64,000 nucleotides of DNA from positions 32,698-96,697 of the forward strand of contig CASICJ010000001.1 in the NCBI GenBank assembly GCA_949373085.1. The letters run 5' to 3'. The notes beneath the pieces were generated by a model, which had not been told where the DNA came from, did no database searches, and saw only the letters and a list, made by a program, of their open reading frames with translations. Position numbers and translations under genes: made by a program. This document shows positions 47,553-56,930 of this stretch, one piece after another. Each line of letters begins with the position of its first letter. Within the stretch, counting starts at the first letter, position 1. This DNA is from an uncultured Verrucomicrobiales bacterium (GTDB taxonomy: Bacteria > Verrucomicrobiota > Verrucomicrobiia > Verrucomicrobiales > Akkermansiaceae).

Positions 47553-47582
47553 AAGCGGTCATTTGAAGCGGTCATTTGAAGC
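47553..47582 (+). repeat. 13-bp direct repeat upstream of sucC within a 416-bp intergenic region
   Basis: AAGCGGTCATTTG occurs twice head to tail (47553-47565, 47566-47578), followed by a partial third copy AAGC. It lies about 85-115 bp before the sucC ATG, a position suited to a regulator binding site. The rest of 47250-47665 shows no gene and no clear RNA element; its left end should hold the secA promoter. Confidence 0.6.
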
Positions 47583-47665
47583 CAGAAATAGCCTTAAGAT
47601 CGCTAATTCCAACGATTAAGCATTGCACGAGGTGTTTCCTTGGCTAGCGTCCGTCCTTTCCCGGC

Positions 47666-48844
47666 ATGAATATCCACGAATATCAGGCAAAGGAGCTGTT
47701 TGATCGCTTTCAAGTCCCCAGTCCCCGGGGAAAGATGGCAGGAACAGCTAAAGAGGCGGAAGCCATCGCAAAAGAAATCGGTTCCGACCTTTTGGTGGTC
47801 AAGGCTCAGGTCCACGCAGGGGGCCGGGGAAAAGGCACCTTCAAAAATGGATTTGAAGGGGGAGTTCATCTCACCAAAGATGCCGTCGCGATCGGCGAAA
47901 TTGCTGGTAAGATGATAGGCGAAACTCTCGTGACCAAGCAGACTGGCGACGAAGGGCGCCTTGTCCGGAAGGTCATGGTTGCCGACGCCGTTGAGATCGA
48001 GCACGAATATTATCTTTCGCTTCTCATGGACCGGGATACAAGCCGTCCTGTAATTGTCGCCTCAACTGAAGGTGGAATGGATATCGAGGAAGTTGCTGAA
48101 AATCGGCCTGAAAGAATCATCAAGCAGCTCATTCATCCGCTCGCTGGCCTTCAGCCTTATGAAGTTCGTAAGCTCACGGCGGCCCTCGGATTCAAGGGCG
48201 GAGCTGCTAAGGAATTCGGCAAGCTTCTTAAAAATCTTTACAAGCTTTTTCTAAGCCTTGATTGCGACATGGTCGAGATCAACCCGCTTGTCGAAACTAA
48301 AGACGGACAGGTGCTCGCCCTCGATGCAAAGTTCGGTTTCGATGATAACGCGCTTTACCGCCACCCTGAGGTCCTCGCTTATCGCGATACTGAAGAAGAG
48401 GACCCTCGCGAAGTTGCTGCTTCTGAGTTCAACCTTAGTTATATTGGACTTGACGGAAACATCGCCTGCCTTGTGAACGGAGCTGGTCTAGCCATGGCAA
48501 CCATGGATGCTATTAAATTTGCGGGTGGTGACCCTGCTAACTTTCTTGACGTTGGTGGTGGTGCGACCAAAGAACAGGTCGTAGGTGCCTTCAATATTAT
48601 TCAATCTGATGCCAAGGTGGAAGCGATTTTGATCAATATTTTCGGCGGAATCATGGATTGTAACGTCATTGCCGAAGGCGTGGTCGCAGCAGTCCAGGAG
48701 ACAGGGCTTAAACTTCCTCTCATCGTTCGTCTCGAAGGAAATAACGTGACCGCTGGTCGTGAAACCCTTTCCGCTTCCGGTCTCGCTATCACTGGCGCGG
48801 ACGATCTCGCAGATGCCGCCAAAAAGGCCGTCGCTTCTGTCTAA
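47666..48844 (+). CDS. sucC: Succinyl-CoA synthetase (ADP-forming), beta subunit
   Basis: The beta subunit supplies the ATP-grasp domain and binds nucleotide in the TCA-cycle enzyme. The N-terminus [60 protein letters not shown] and [16 protein letters not shown] are standard SucC motifs. At 392 residues it has normal length. sucD starts 24 bp downstream, giving the usual sucCD pair. Codon use is rich in C-ending codons compared with neighbours, as expected for highly expressed genes. Confidence 0.97.
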   Translation: MNIHEYQAKELFDRFQVPSPRGKMAGTAKEAEAIAKEIGSDLLVVKAQVHAGGRGKGTFKNGFEGGVHLTKDAVAIGEIAGKMIGETLVTKQTGDEGRLVRKVMVADAVEIEHEYYLSLLMDRDTSRPVIVASTEGGMDIEEVAENRPERIIKQLIHPLAGLQPYEVRKLTAALGFKGGAAKEFGKLLKNLYKLFLSLDCDMVEINPLVETKDGQVLALDAKFGFDDNALYRHPEVLAYRDTEEEDPREVAASEFNLSYIGLDGNIACLVNGAGLAMATMDAIKFAGGDPANFLDVGGGATKEQVVGAFNIIQSDAKVEAILINIFGGIMDCNVIAEGVVAAVQETGLKLPLIVRLEGNNVTAGRETLSASGLAITGADDLADAAKKAVASV

Positions 48845-48867
48845 ATTCCCAACTGAATTATAAAAAG

Positions 48868-49773
48868 ATGTCTATTCTCGTTAATCCAGACACCAAGGTT
48901 TTGGTGCAAGGAATCACTGGTGGGTTTGGCGGACGCCATGCCGGACTTAGCCTCGAATATGGAACCTCACTTGTCGCTGGAGTAACTCCGGGTAAAGGAG
49001 GGAAAACGTTCGATCATGGAGATTATAGTGTTCCAGTTTTTGATACTGTGTCTGACGCGGTGAAAGGAACTGGAGCCACTACTTCTGCAATTTTTGTGCC
49101 ACCGCCATTTGCGGCTGATGCCATCCTTGAGGCGGTTGATGCTGGTGTTGATCTAATCGTCGCTATTACCGAGGGCATCCCTGTGATGGATATGATGCGG
49201 GTAAAAGAATATATGCGTGGATCCAAAACTCGCCTCATTGGACCCAACTGTCCTGGTGTCGTTACTCCTGGATCAGGTCCTGACTCCACGGGTGGCTGCC
49301 GTATTGGGATTGCGCCAGGCTACATCCACAAAAAGGGAAATGTTGGCATTCTTTCTCGTTCTGGAACGCTCACCTACGAAGCCGTTTGGCAGGTTACTTC
49401 TCTTGGTTATGGCCAAAGTACTTGCGTCGGAATCGGAGGAGATCCTATTAACGGGACTTCCCATCTCGATATCATCAAGCTTTTCAATGAAGATCCTGAG
49501 ACTGAGGCAATTATCATGATCGGTGAAATTGGTGGATCAGCCGAAGAAGAGGCAGCTGCTTGGATCAAGGAGAACTGCAAGAAACCCGTCGCTGGATTCA
49601 TCGCTGGGGCGACCGCGCCACCGGGACGCCGCATGGGGCATGCTGGAGCAATCGTTTCCGGCGGCCAGGGAACTGCTGAAGCAAAAAAAGCTGCCATGGC
49701 TGACGCAGGTATCGTTGTCGCCGAGACTCCTTCCGAGATGGGGTCCGCTCTTCTTCAAGCATGGGGGAAGTAG
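48868..49773 (+). CDS. sucD: Succinyl-CoA synthetase, alpha subunit
   Basis: The alpha subunit binds CoA and carries the phosphohistidine. [13 protein letters not shown] is the CoA-binding loop, [11 protein letters not shown] and [13 protein letters not shown] are conserved, and the phosphorylated His is in [18 protein letters not shown]. The length of 301 residues is usual. After the stop, 49774-49971 holds only AT-rich sequence and a weak GCGTGATT/AATCGCG hairpin that may end the transcript. Confidence 0.97.
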   Translation: MSILVNPDTKVLVQGITGGFGGRHAGLSLEYGTSLVAGVTPGKGGKTFDHGDYSVPVFDTVSDAVKGTGATTSAIFVPPPFAADAILEAVDAGVDLIVAITEGIPVMDMMRVKEYMRGSKTRLIGPNCPGVVTPGSGPDSTGGCRIGIAPGYIHKKGNVGILSRSGTLTYEAVWQVTSLGYGQSTCVGIGGDPINGTSHLDIIKLFNEDPETEAIIMIGEIGGSAEEEAAAWIKENCKKPVAGFIAGATAPPGRRMGHAGAIVSGGQGTAEAKKAAMADAGIVVAETPSEMGSALLQAWGK

Positions 49774-49971
49774 GGTGATCTGATCCTAAAATTTTTAAAA
49801 GCGTGATTGGATTAATTAATAATCGCGTCTTTACTGTTTTCAAACGAGCATTAAAAAATAGGTTTCGCTAAGTGATTTCATCAAGGAAGCCCAAAAATTA
49901 AGAAGGGTCTTTTGAGGTGCTTTTCTGACTTAAAATGGAATTCCAGAGATTAGAGGTTCGCTTTCAAATTT

Positions 49972-50217
49972 TCACCAGAGAGGAATTTGTTGATCTTCTT
50001 CATTCTCTTTTCGAGCAGGGGCCGTGATTAGATCCAGATCGAGAATGAGATCAAGGGAAGCCCTTTCCTCTTCTTCGAGAATCTCGCGGAGGTGCTCTCT
50101 CCACATTTCCGCATCACCGCCTTGCTTACGAGATAAATGCTCGGCCCATTGGCTAAGTATTCCGCTGGCGTTTGCCCTCTTACGGATCTTTACGAGCCAA
50201 GTATTATAGGTTTTCAT
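49972..50217 (-). CDS. Hypothetical small acidic protein
   Basis: The 81-residue frame from ATG 50217 has a basic N-terminal third (KTYNTWLVKIRKRANASG) and a strongly acidic helical middle (EMWREHLREILEEEERASLD), and ends EDQQIPLW. No signal peptide, membrane segment or known family was recognised. The charge pattern and Trp content look like a real soluble helical protein, but there is no clear ribosome binding site. It is divergent from the Xaa-Pro aminopeptidase gene, with about 130 bp between. Confidence 0.4.
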   Translation of the reverse strand: MKTYNTWLVKIRKRANASGILSQWAEHLSRKQGGDAEMWREHLREILEEEERASLDLILDLDLITAPARKENEEDQQIPLW

Positions 50218-50347
50218 GAGGGGAGCGTCGTTGAGAATGATCGAGGATAGCCCGAATTGCCAAGTGGAATTGAATACGCTTGATCTGGAAGTTTTTGCCT
50301 CAAGGGAAATAGCCATATTTCAAGATAGACTTACTAGGGAAAAGAAA

Positions 50348-51700
50348 ATGAATTTGGCAAGTTGTAGTCCACTCTTGCCAGATTGGTTCAAAACGAGTGC
50401 ATTACTTCATATGCGCCACGAAGCTATCGACCCTCAGTTTTTTATCCGTAATCGCGAGCGATTGCTTGAGAATTTGAAGCCGAATAGTTTGGTTGTTATT
50501 CATGCTAATGATATTTTCCCAACCAATGCCGATGGAACGATGGCCTTCCGTCAGAACAACGATTTGTTTTATTTGACCGGTGTCGATCAAGAGGAAACAA
50601 TTTTGATTTTAAGTCTGGATGCTGCGCTTGAGGAGGATCAGGCGATTCTTTTCGTTAGAGAGACTTCCGAACAAATTGCGATCTGGGAAGGGGATAAACT
50701 AACCAAGGAACAAGCAACTGAGGCTTCCGGGATGAAGAATATCCAGTGGACTGATGCGTTTGAGTCGTCTTTTCGTCGCCTTGCGTTACAAGCCGAGAAT
50801 ATTTATTTGCACACCAACGAATATTTAGCGGCCTCGGAAATTGTAGAGACTCGTAATCGTCGCTTTATTCGCAGGTGTCAGGAGCTTTATCCATTGCACA
50901 ATTATGAGCGGGTGGCGGTGCCCTTGCAGGAGCTTCGCATGGTCAAAGATCCAGAGGAGATCAAATTTCTTCAGAAAGCAATCGATATCACGGAGATGGG
51001 ATTTCGTCGGGTTCTCAAATTTCTTAAGCCCGGGGTTGGGGAGTGGGAACTGGAGGCCGAGTATCTTCATGAGTTTGTTCGCAACAAGTCGCGGGGATTC
51101 TCCTATTCTCCGATTATTGGATCTGGGAAGAATGCCTGCGCGCTCCATTATTTGGATAACGATGATATTTGTGAGGACGGTGAAATGGTACTCATGGATG
51201 TCGGAGCTGAGTATGGTAATTGGAATGCGGATATGACTCGGACGGTCCCCGTGAATGGAAAGTTTTCGTCGCGACAGAAAGATGTTTATGAGGCCGTTCT
51301 TCGCGTGATGTGGGGTGCGAATGATATCCTTCGTCCTGGGTTTACTCCAAGTGAGTATCAGAAGCAGGTTCTCGAAATCATGGAAAAAGAGTTGATCAAC
51401 TTAGGTTTGGTTGATGCCGAGGAGGCCAAGAAGCAGGATAAATCGAAGAAATTGGTGAAAAAATATTTTATGCATGGGACTTCCCATCACCTTGGTTTGG
51501 ATGTTCATGATGTTCATCCAGCGAATGCTCCATACGCAGTAGGACAGGTTCTTACAATCGAACCCGGAATTTATATTCCTGATGAGAATTTGGGTGTCCG
51601 AATCGAGAATGATGTCATCATTGGTGAGACTGTTAATTTTGACATGTTTTCCAAATTCCCAACGACGGTAGAGGAGATCGAAGCTGCAATGGCGGAGTGA
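50348..51700 (+). CDS. pepP: Xaa-Pro aminopeptidase (M24B)
   Basis: The enzyme removes N-terminal residues preceding proline. An N-terminal creatinase-like domain (NDLFYLTGVDQEETILIL) precedes the pita-bread catalytic domain. The five metal ligands are visible: two Asp in DVGAEYGNWNADMTRT, His in HGTSHHLGLDVHD, and Glu in TIEPGIYIPDENLG and RIENDVII. ATG 50348 is preceded by AGGGAAAAG, a plausible ribosome binding site; ATG 50411 is an alternative that matches the family N-terminus. The upstream frame to 50216 overlaps the divergent gene and is unlikely. Confidence 0.9.
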   Translation: MNLASCSPLLPDWFKTSALLHMRHEAIDPQFFIRNRERLLENLKPNSLVVIHANDIFPTNADGTMAFRQNNDLFYLTGVDQEETILILSLDAALEEDQAILFVRETSEQIAIWEGDKLTKEQATEASGMKNIQWTDAFESSFRRLALQAENIYLHTNEYLAASEIVETRNRRFIRRCQELYPLHNYERVAVPLQELRMVKDPEEIKFLQKAIDITEMGFRRVLKFLKPGVGEWELEAEYLHEFVRNKSRGFSYSPIIGSGKNACALHYLDNDDICEDGEMVLMDVGAEYGNWNADMTRTVPVNGKFSSRQKDVYEAVLRVMWGANDILRPGFTPSEYQKQVLEIMEKELINLGLVDAEEAKKQDKSKKLVKKYFMHGTSHHLGLDVHDVHPANAPYAVGQVLTIEPGIYIPDENLGVRIENDVIIGETVNFDMFSKFPTTVEEIEAAMAE

Positions 51701-51782
51701 GAATAGAAGCGACTAATCCGATTTTTTAGACTAGTCTTTTTGAACTAGTGTTACTTCCCGCTTTATTCGTCTCGGGCCTAGA

Positions 51783-54491
51783 CTACGTCAGCAAGTTTTT
51801 GAGATCATTCTCAAGTCGGTTTACAGCATCTTGGTCAGTCAACTTGTTCCCGTCTGGGGTGCTGACATAGATAGAGTCGAGTGCGGCGCCTTTCTCGGTG
51901 CAGATACGCGAGTGAACTGTGATGAGGTTATGGTCGTTCACAGTTCTGAGAACATCGTGGAGGAGTGCGATACGATCGAGGGCTTGAAGTTCGATTACAG
52001 TATAGTGTGGGTCGAGATTGTTACTGGTCCAAGCGCGGACGGGAAACTCGAAGATCTGCTTAGTTTCTGGTTTAAGAAAATTTTCCTTTTTCTTGAGGTA
52101 TTTGGCAGGCTTATAGTCTTCTTGTTGGTTGATTTCGTATAGTGTTGCAACCATCGACCTCTTAGTGTCGTTGTTGGTTATTGCCTTAAAATCGTCATCA
52201 CAAACGCGGAAGAGGTCCAGGACGACGCCATCTGGACGTGTGTAGACATCTGCCGACAGAATATTTATTTGATGGGTTGCGAGGGCACAACAGGTTTTTT
52301 CCAAGAGACGATGAGAGTTTTGGCTGACAATGATGAGCTCACTATAGCCAAATTTGGACCGCTCAATCCACTGAACAGCGCATTCGAAAGGAGTGTCAGG
52401 CCGCCGCTCTCGCCGATCGATATATTGCCAGAGTGCGACGATATGTTTAGAAATACTTTTCTTGCTTCGATACCGGAAGTAGCGCTTCGGCATGAGCTTG
52501 GAGTGTTCATCGAAAATAGCGTGATACTTTTCCTTTAGCCCTGATTTAATTTCAGAGAGTGTTTCTTGAACCTCTTGATTGATCTCCTCTTTAGCGGCTG
52601 TCATTCCCTCAAGAATGAACTCGCGGGTATTTCGGTAGAGCTGGAGAATGAGGGTTTCCTTCCATGGTGACCAAGCTTCCTCATTGGTGCCTTTTGAATC
52701 TGCATATGTGAAGAGAAGAAGAGCATCAAGACGGTGCCGGTCTCTCATGATTTCAGCAAACTCCCGAATGACTTCAGGGTCATCGATATTTTTTTTCGTT
52801 GCGAACCGCCATAAGGTGAGGTGATGGTCAACGAGGAACATGATGAGAGCACGGCGTCCCCCTGAAATTTTAAGGCGCTTACAAAGTCGGGCTGCTAGAA
52901 TGGCAGAGCCGTCGATATGCTCGCGAACGTTTTCTGCTCTTCCGGTATCATGCAAAATCAGAGCGATAAAAAGAGCATATGGATCCGGGTGCTTCACGAA
53001 AAGATCGCGATAGATCTCGTGTTTCGGGTCCTCCTCGTCGACTAGATTATCTAGTTGATCAATGCAACGCAGGGTGTGTTCATCGGCGGTGTATCGATGG
53101 AAGAATTCGTGCTGAACGAGGCAATCAAGCGCGCCAAATTCGGGAAGGTACCTTCCTAAAACTCCGCAGCGGTGCATCAGGCGAAGGGTTCGGGCGACTT
53201 GACCTTTTTTCTCGAGGATTTCTCGAAACGCATCACGGTTTTCAACCCGCATGCGGAACGATTTGTCGATGAAGGTCCAACTGGCTTTGATAAGCTTCCG
53301 GAGAGAGGGTGAAGGGCTAACCTCGTATTTTTGGCAGTAAGCGAAAAGTCTGATCAGGCGGTTGGGGTTTTCATCAAAGATTGTTTTACGACGAGGAAAA
53401 AGTCGCTTGTCTCGGATGGTATAATCGTCAAGTGACTTGAGCTTCTTCTTGATCAGGCCGAAGGTTAACTTGGAGCGGAGACCGTATTGTTGCCCCTCGT
53501 CATGCTGTAGTTCGAAAATCTCGAACACTGATTTGGTGTGATTGTAAACGTTTCGAGCGTGGGTGTAATAGTCCTTCATGAAACATTCAATGCGGCGAAG
53601 GATGGATTTTTGAGGGTAGCCAAATTCGTTGGCGACGATACCCTGAAAACGAAGTGTTAGGATGTCGTTACCTTTGTCATGGTAATGAAGAGCGTTTCTG
53701 ACTCGATGAAGGAAGTTGAAAGCGTCCTTTAATTCGCGCCTAGCGAGGCGGCTTAGGATGCGCCTTGAAACGAGCTCAGTCATCGAACGGGTCCCGGCTT
53801 CGGCATCGATAATCCACTCCAAGTTGTGGTAATCGCGGAGAGTGCCCGGGCTATCTTTTATGTTAGGCTCTTGAAGAAAAACTGTATGTGACCACTTGGC
53901 GTGCCGTGATGTGATATCTGATCGGCGTTCGTCAAAAAAAGCCTCTCGGTCTTTTTCAATACAGATTTTCCTGAAGCGATCCTGAAATTTTTGGAATAAT
54001 TCCTGTGGGCCAATTAATAGGCGGGCATCGAAAAGGGCGGTTCGTGATTGTGGCTCGAGTTTAGCTTCGTTCAGGCACTCTGTGATGGAGCGGGTAGAGG
54101 GAAGGAATTTAAAGCCAAGATCCCAAACCATATTTTGCAATTCACAAATGATTTCGGAGACTCGCTTTGAGACCTTGCCGGAAGGAACCGAGGCAAGAAA
54201 AAGGAGGTCGACGTCCGACCCCGGATTCATGGTGCCCCGGCCGTATCCACCACTGGCGACAAGAGCGAGGCTACTCAAGTCTTCGTCTTTTTTAAGCAAA
54301 GAGAGTAAGAGAGTTTTTAAAAGATGATCAATGGCTTCCGAGTGGGCTTGGGCGTGTGCTAAGCCTGCTTCACCTGCGAGATGGCGTTTATGAAGCTTTC
54401 CATGCCAGTCTTTCAGCCTCGACTTTAGAAAAGGGAGTCTCTCTGAGGGGGGGAGCTCGCGTAGATGGTCCGCTTTGAGATCGTGGGGCAC
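51783..54491 (-). CDS. glnD: PII uridylyltransferase / uridylyl-removing enzyme
   Basis: GlnD adds or removes UMP on PII proteins according to glutamine level, controlling nitrogen assimilation. The 902 residues show the nucleotidyltransferase domain (ASGGYGRGTMNPGSDVDLLFL, about 80-100), the HD phosphohydrolase domain (HRYTADEHTLRC, LILHDTGRAENVREH, about 460-560) and two ACT domains at the C-terminus (ELIIVSQNSHRLLEKTCCAL and VIELQALDRIALLHDVLRT). Length and domain order fit GlnD. It is the last gene of a three-gene run with the L,D-transpeptidase (20 bp upstream) and the glycosyltransferase. Confidence 0.93.
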   Translation of the reverse strand: MPHDLKADHLRELPPSERLPFLKSRLKDWHGKLHKRHLAGEAGLAHAQAHSEAIDHLLKTLLLSLLKKDEDLSSLALVASGGYGRGTMNPGSDVDLLFLASVPSGKVSKRVSEIICELQNMVWDLGFKFLPSTRSITECLNEAKLEPQSRTALFDARLLIGPQELFQKFQDRFRKICIEKDREAFFDERRSDITSRHAKWSHTVFLQEPNIKDSPGTLRDYHNLEWIIDAEAGTRSMTELVSRRILSRLARRELKDAFNFLHRVRNALHYHDKGNDILTLRFQGIVANEFGYPQKSILRRIECFMKDYYTHARNVYNHTKSVFEIFELQHDEGQQYGLRSKLTFGLIKKKLKSLDDYTIRDKRLFPRRKTIFDENPNRLIRLFAYCQKYEVSPSPSLRKLIKASWTFIDKSFRMRVENRDAFREILEKKGQVARTLRLMHRCGVLGRYLPEFGALDCLVQHEFFHRYTADEHTLRCIDQLDNLVDEEDPKHEIYRDLFVKHPDPYALFIALILHDTGRAENVREHIDGSAILAARLCKRLKISGGRRALIMFLVDHHLTLWRFATKKNIDDPEVIREFAEIMRDRHRLDALLLFTYADSKGTNEEAWSPWKETLILQLYRNTREFILEGMTAAKEEINQEVQETLSEIKSGLKEKYHAIFDEHSKLMPKRYFRYRSKKSISKHIVALWQYIDRRERRPDTPFECAVQWIERSKFGYSELIIVSQNSHRLLEKTCCALATHQINILSADVYTRPDGVVLDLFRVCDDDFKAITNNDTKRSMVATLYEINQQEDYKPAKYLKKKENFLKPETKQIFEFPVRAWTSNNLDPHYTVIELQALDRIALLHDVLRTVNDHNLITVHSRICTEKGAALDSIYVSTPDGNKLTDQDAVNRLENDLKNLLT

Positions 54492-54511
54492 AGGAGAAAT
54501 TGAGAGATGTA

Positions 54512-55168
54512 TTACCAGTTGATAGGGTTAATCCGGTTCCAAACACTGTTGCGGGCGTAGTAGGTTCGGCCTGCAGAAGTGGTGCGAAGTGATTCGCGAA
54601 TGATTTTCACCTCGGTCCCTTCGCTGACACGACGATAAAGATCGATGATGTCCTTGGACTTCATGCGAATGCAACCATACGAAACGGGGCGACCAATCTC
54701 CTTCTCAACGGGTGTCCCATGGATATAGATGAAGCGGCGGTAGGTATTGCGATTGTGTTTTTCTTTGCCACTGAGCCAGAGGATGCGGGTCACGATCGGA
54801 TCGCGCCCTTTGGCATTGGGCTTCAAAATCACTCCGGTCCTACGACGGCTCTTGAAGACAGAGCCTTTCGGTGCACCTTCGCCGATTTTCTTTGCAATGA
54901 CATGGTTTCCAAGCGGAGTGCGATAGCTTCCTGATTGGCTGCCAAGACCAAACCTAGAGGTTGAAACGGAGTAGGCCTTAACCGGCTCTCCCTTTTTCAC
55001 TACGAGTATCTTTTGGTCCCGGACGCTAATTACCATCTTGTTTTCGAGGTCAACCGCTGGAGTGGACCTTAGATCAACCGATGGAGTGGACCTTAGATCA
55101 ACCGATGGCGTACAACTTAAAAAGAGGAGGGGGAAAGTTGTAAGGAAGGCACAAAAAATCGATTTCAT
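54512..55168 (-). CDS. L,D-transpeptidase (YkuD) lipoprotein
   Basis: 218 residues. A signal peptide with lipobox (FLSC) is followed by three copies of an eight-residue unit (TPSVDLRS type), then the YkuD catalytic domain. The catalytic His is in IHGTPVEKEIGRPVS and the Cys in SYGCIRMKSKDIIDLY. Such enzymes make 3-3 peptidoglycan cross-links or attach proteins to the wall. The lipid anchor and repeat spacer would set the distance from the membrane to the wall. It lies between the glycosyltransferase (43 bp upstream) and glnD. Confidence 0.88.
   Translation of the reverse strand: MKSIFCAFLTTFPLLFLSCTPSVDLRSTPSVDLRSTPAVDLENKMVISVRDQKILVVKKGEPVKAYSVSTSRFGLGSQSGSYRTPLGNHVIAKKIGEGAPKGSVFKSRRRTGVILKPNAKGRDPIVTRILWLSGKEKHNRNTYRRFIYIHGTPVEKEIGRPVSYGCIRMKSKDIIDLYRRVSEGTEVKIIRESLRTTSAGRTYYARNSVWNRINPINW
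55048..55119 (-). repeat. Three 24-bp tandem units inside the L,D-transpeptidase gene
   Basis: Units 55048-55071, 55072-55095 and 55096-55119 encode TPSVDLRS-like octapeptides just after the lipobox cysteine. The first two are nearly identical in DNA; the third is more diverged. The unit length of 24 keeps the frame, so copy number can change without breaking the protein. Confidence 0.85.
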
Positions 55169-55211
55169 TTATCGCGTGATGGAATCGTGAGATTGATTTG
55201 TGCCTGATAAA

Positions 55212-56714
55212 TCAGTTTTCTCTGGAGCGTGATGGAAGCAGTTGAGCGAAATTTGCCATTTGCCCCAAAGAATTTAGCGAGGTGTAAAAGAATCCTACAG
55301 GAAAAGGAAGCAACAAGATTGCCGAAGGCCAATTTCCTTGCAGTGCGGCATCAATTACCACGAAGAGGAAAAAGAAACCAAAAAGGAGCTCCACGATTGG
55401 CGTGAGGCTTTTGAGCGCCTTATAGCGACTTTTTTTGATCTCCATCTTCTTTTTTCCTTCGATGCCATACTTAGGTGTACGAACAAATCCGGATTCGTGA
55501 CCGATCATGGCCTCAATGACTGCCTTAGCATTGTTGACTGCCATCCCGATGCCCAAGGCAAGAAGAAGCGGAAGGTAGCAGATTTCACGTATCCAGGTCT
55601 TGGGGTTTACTGCGCGTTGGGCCACAGCATAAAAGATGACGATAGAGATAGATGAGAAAAAGAAAATGGGAACGTGAACGAGAAGGTTCCCCCAGAAGCC
55701 GAACTCAGGGCCCCATTCGTTTTTTGGAAAGATGAGAAAACAAAGAGCGATGAGGGCAAGGTAGGCGTAGTTTGCGGTAAGGTGTGCTGTAGCCTCAAGT
55801 TTGACTGCGAGAGGAAACTTACTGCGCCAGATAGAAGGAAGACATTTCTTACAGCATTGAATGGAACCTTTTGTCCACCGGTGTTGTTGATTTTTAAATC
55901 CGGCCATGTCGACAGGAAGTTCAGCGGGGGTTTCAACTTCTTTAAGAAAAATGAACTTCCAGCCCTTGAGCTGGGCTCGGTAGCTAAGGTCCATGTCCTC
56001 TGTAAGGGTGTCGTGCTCCCAGCCACCAGCGTCGACGATGGCCTGCTTACGCCAGATTCCACCCGTGCCGTTGAAGGTGAAAAAGCGCCCGGAACGATTA
56101 CGGGCGGTCTGCTCAAGCTCAAGGTGGCCGTCTAGAAAAAGTGCTTGGACCCGGGTTAGGGCGTTGTAGTTACGATTGAGGTGACCCCATCGAGTCTGGA
56201 CAAGAGCGATCTTGTCGTTGGTGAAATGGTGAATGGTTTCCTGAAGAAGATCAGAATTCGGGACAAAGTCAGCGTCGAGAATGAGAATGAATTCTCCCTT
56301 GGCTTGTTCCATTCCATTTTCGAGGGCGCCAGCTTTAAAACCAGTGCGGTCGGTGCGGTGAATGCATTCGGCGTCAAAGCCTTTCTCGCGAAGGCGGGCT
56401 GCTCCGGCGCAGGAAATTTCAACAGTCTCATCGGTCGAGTCATCAAGAATCTGGATTTCCATCTTTTCCTGAGGGTAGTCGAGGGCAGCAACGGCATCGA
56501 GGAGGCGATCAACAACATGCATTTCATTAAAAACAGGAAGCTGGATGGTGACGAGGGGCATTGTTTCGAACTCGCGAGCAGGGATGGGGCGTTTGCGGCC
56601 GTGCCTGAAGTAGAGATAAATAATTGTCAGGCGGTGGAACCCATAACCGGCAAGGGCAAGAAGAACTGCCGTGTAAAGACCGAACCAGATCCAGGAGGAA
56701 ACGTCGTTTGACAT
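55212..56714 (-). CDS. Processive family 2 glycosyltransferase (CESA/CslA-like)
   Basis: A 500-residue membrane glycosyltransferase. One N-terminal helix precedes the GT-A domain, with VTIQLPVFNE, LDDSTDETVE and LILDADFVP (DxD-type metal site). The processive signature is complete: TLTEDMDLSYRAQLKGW (TED) and QQHRWTKGSIQC (QxxRW). About four to five C-terminal helices follow. It resembles glucomannan or cellulose synthase-like enzymes that make beta-linked polysaccharide; the product is unknown. No BcsB or PilZ partner is adjacent. It heads a run with the L,D-transpeptidase and glnD. Confidence 0.85.
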   Translation of the reverse strand: MSNDVSSWIWFGLYTAVLLALAGYGFHRLTIIYLYFRHGRKRPIPAREFETMPLVTIQLPVFNEMHVVDRLLDAVAALDYPQEKMEIQILDDSTDETVEISCAGAARLREKGFDAECIHRTDRTGFKAGALENGMEQAKGEFILILDADFVPNSDLLQETIHHFTNDKIALVQTRWGHLNRNYNALTRVQALFLDGHLELEQTARNRSGRFFTFNGTGGIWRKQAIVDAGGWEHDTLTEDMDLSYRAQLKGWKFIFLKEVETPAELPVDMAGFKNQQHRWTKGSIQCCKKCLPSIWRSKFPLAVKLEATAHLTANYAYLALIALCFLIFPKNEWGPEFGFWGNLLVHVPIFFFSSISIVIFYAVAQRAVNPKTWIREICYLPLLLALGIGMAVNNAKAVIEAMIGHESGFVRTPKYGIEGKKKMEIKKSRYKALKSLTPIVELLFGFFFLFVVIDAALQGNWPSAILLLPFPVGFFYTSLNSLGQMANFAQLLPSRSREN

Positions 56715-56930
56715 AAGTTCTAAAGTTTAAGGGTGTAAAGTGGTTAAATCGCAGTGATTTGGACGGACCAAAGGGAAGACACCCAGGAGGTTTTCTTTCG
56801 CAAGAATCCGCGCTCTTGTCAAGACATTGAACGGGACCAGTATCCAATCCCATCCCATGAAAATTCTATATTTTCACAGTTTTACTTAGAAAATCTCGAC
56901 AAATGAGTGTTCCAAAGTTTTTGTCGGGAT

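Noticed and set aside
50216..50347. Extended N-terminus of the Xaa-Pro aminopeptidase
   Set aside because: No family similarity before about 50348, it overlaps the divergent small gene, and a better ribosome binding site precedes 50348.
51717..51765. Palindrome around ACTAGT between pepP and glnD as a strong terminator
   Set aside because: The pairing is short and A/T-rich and the loop holds the T run; it may help termination but is not a clear intrinsic terminator.
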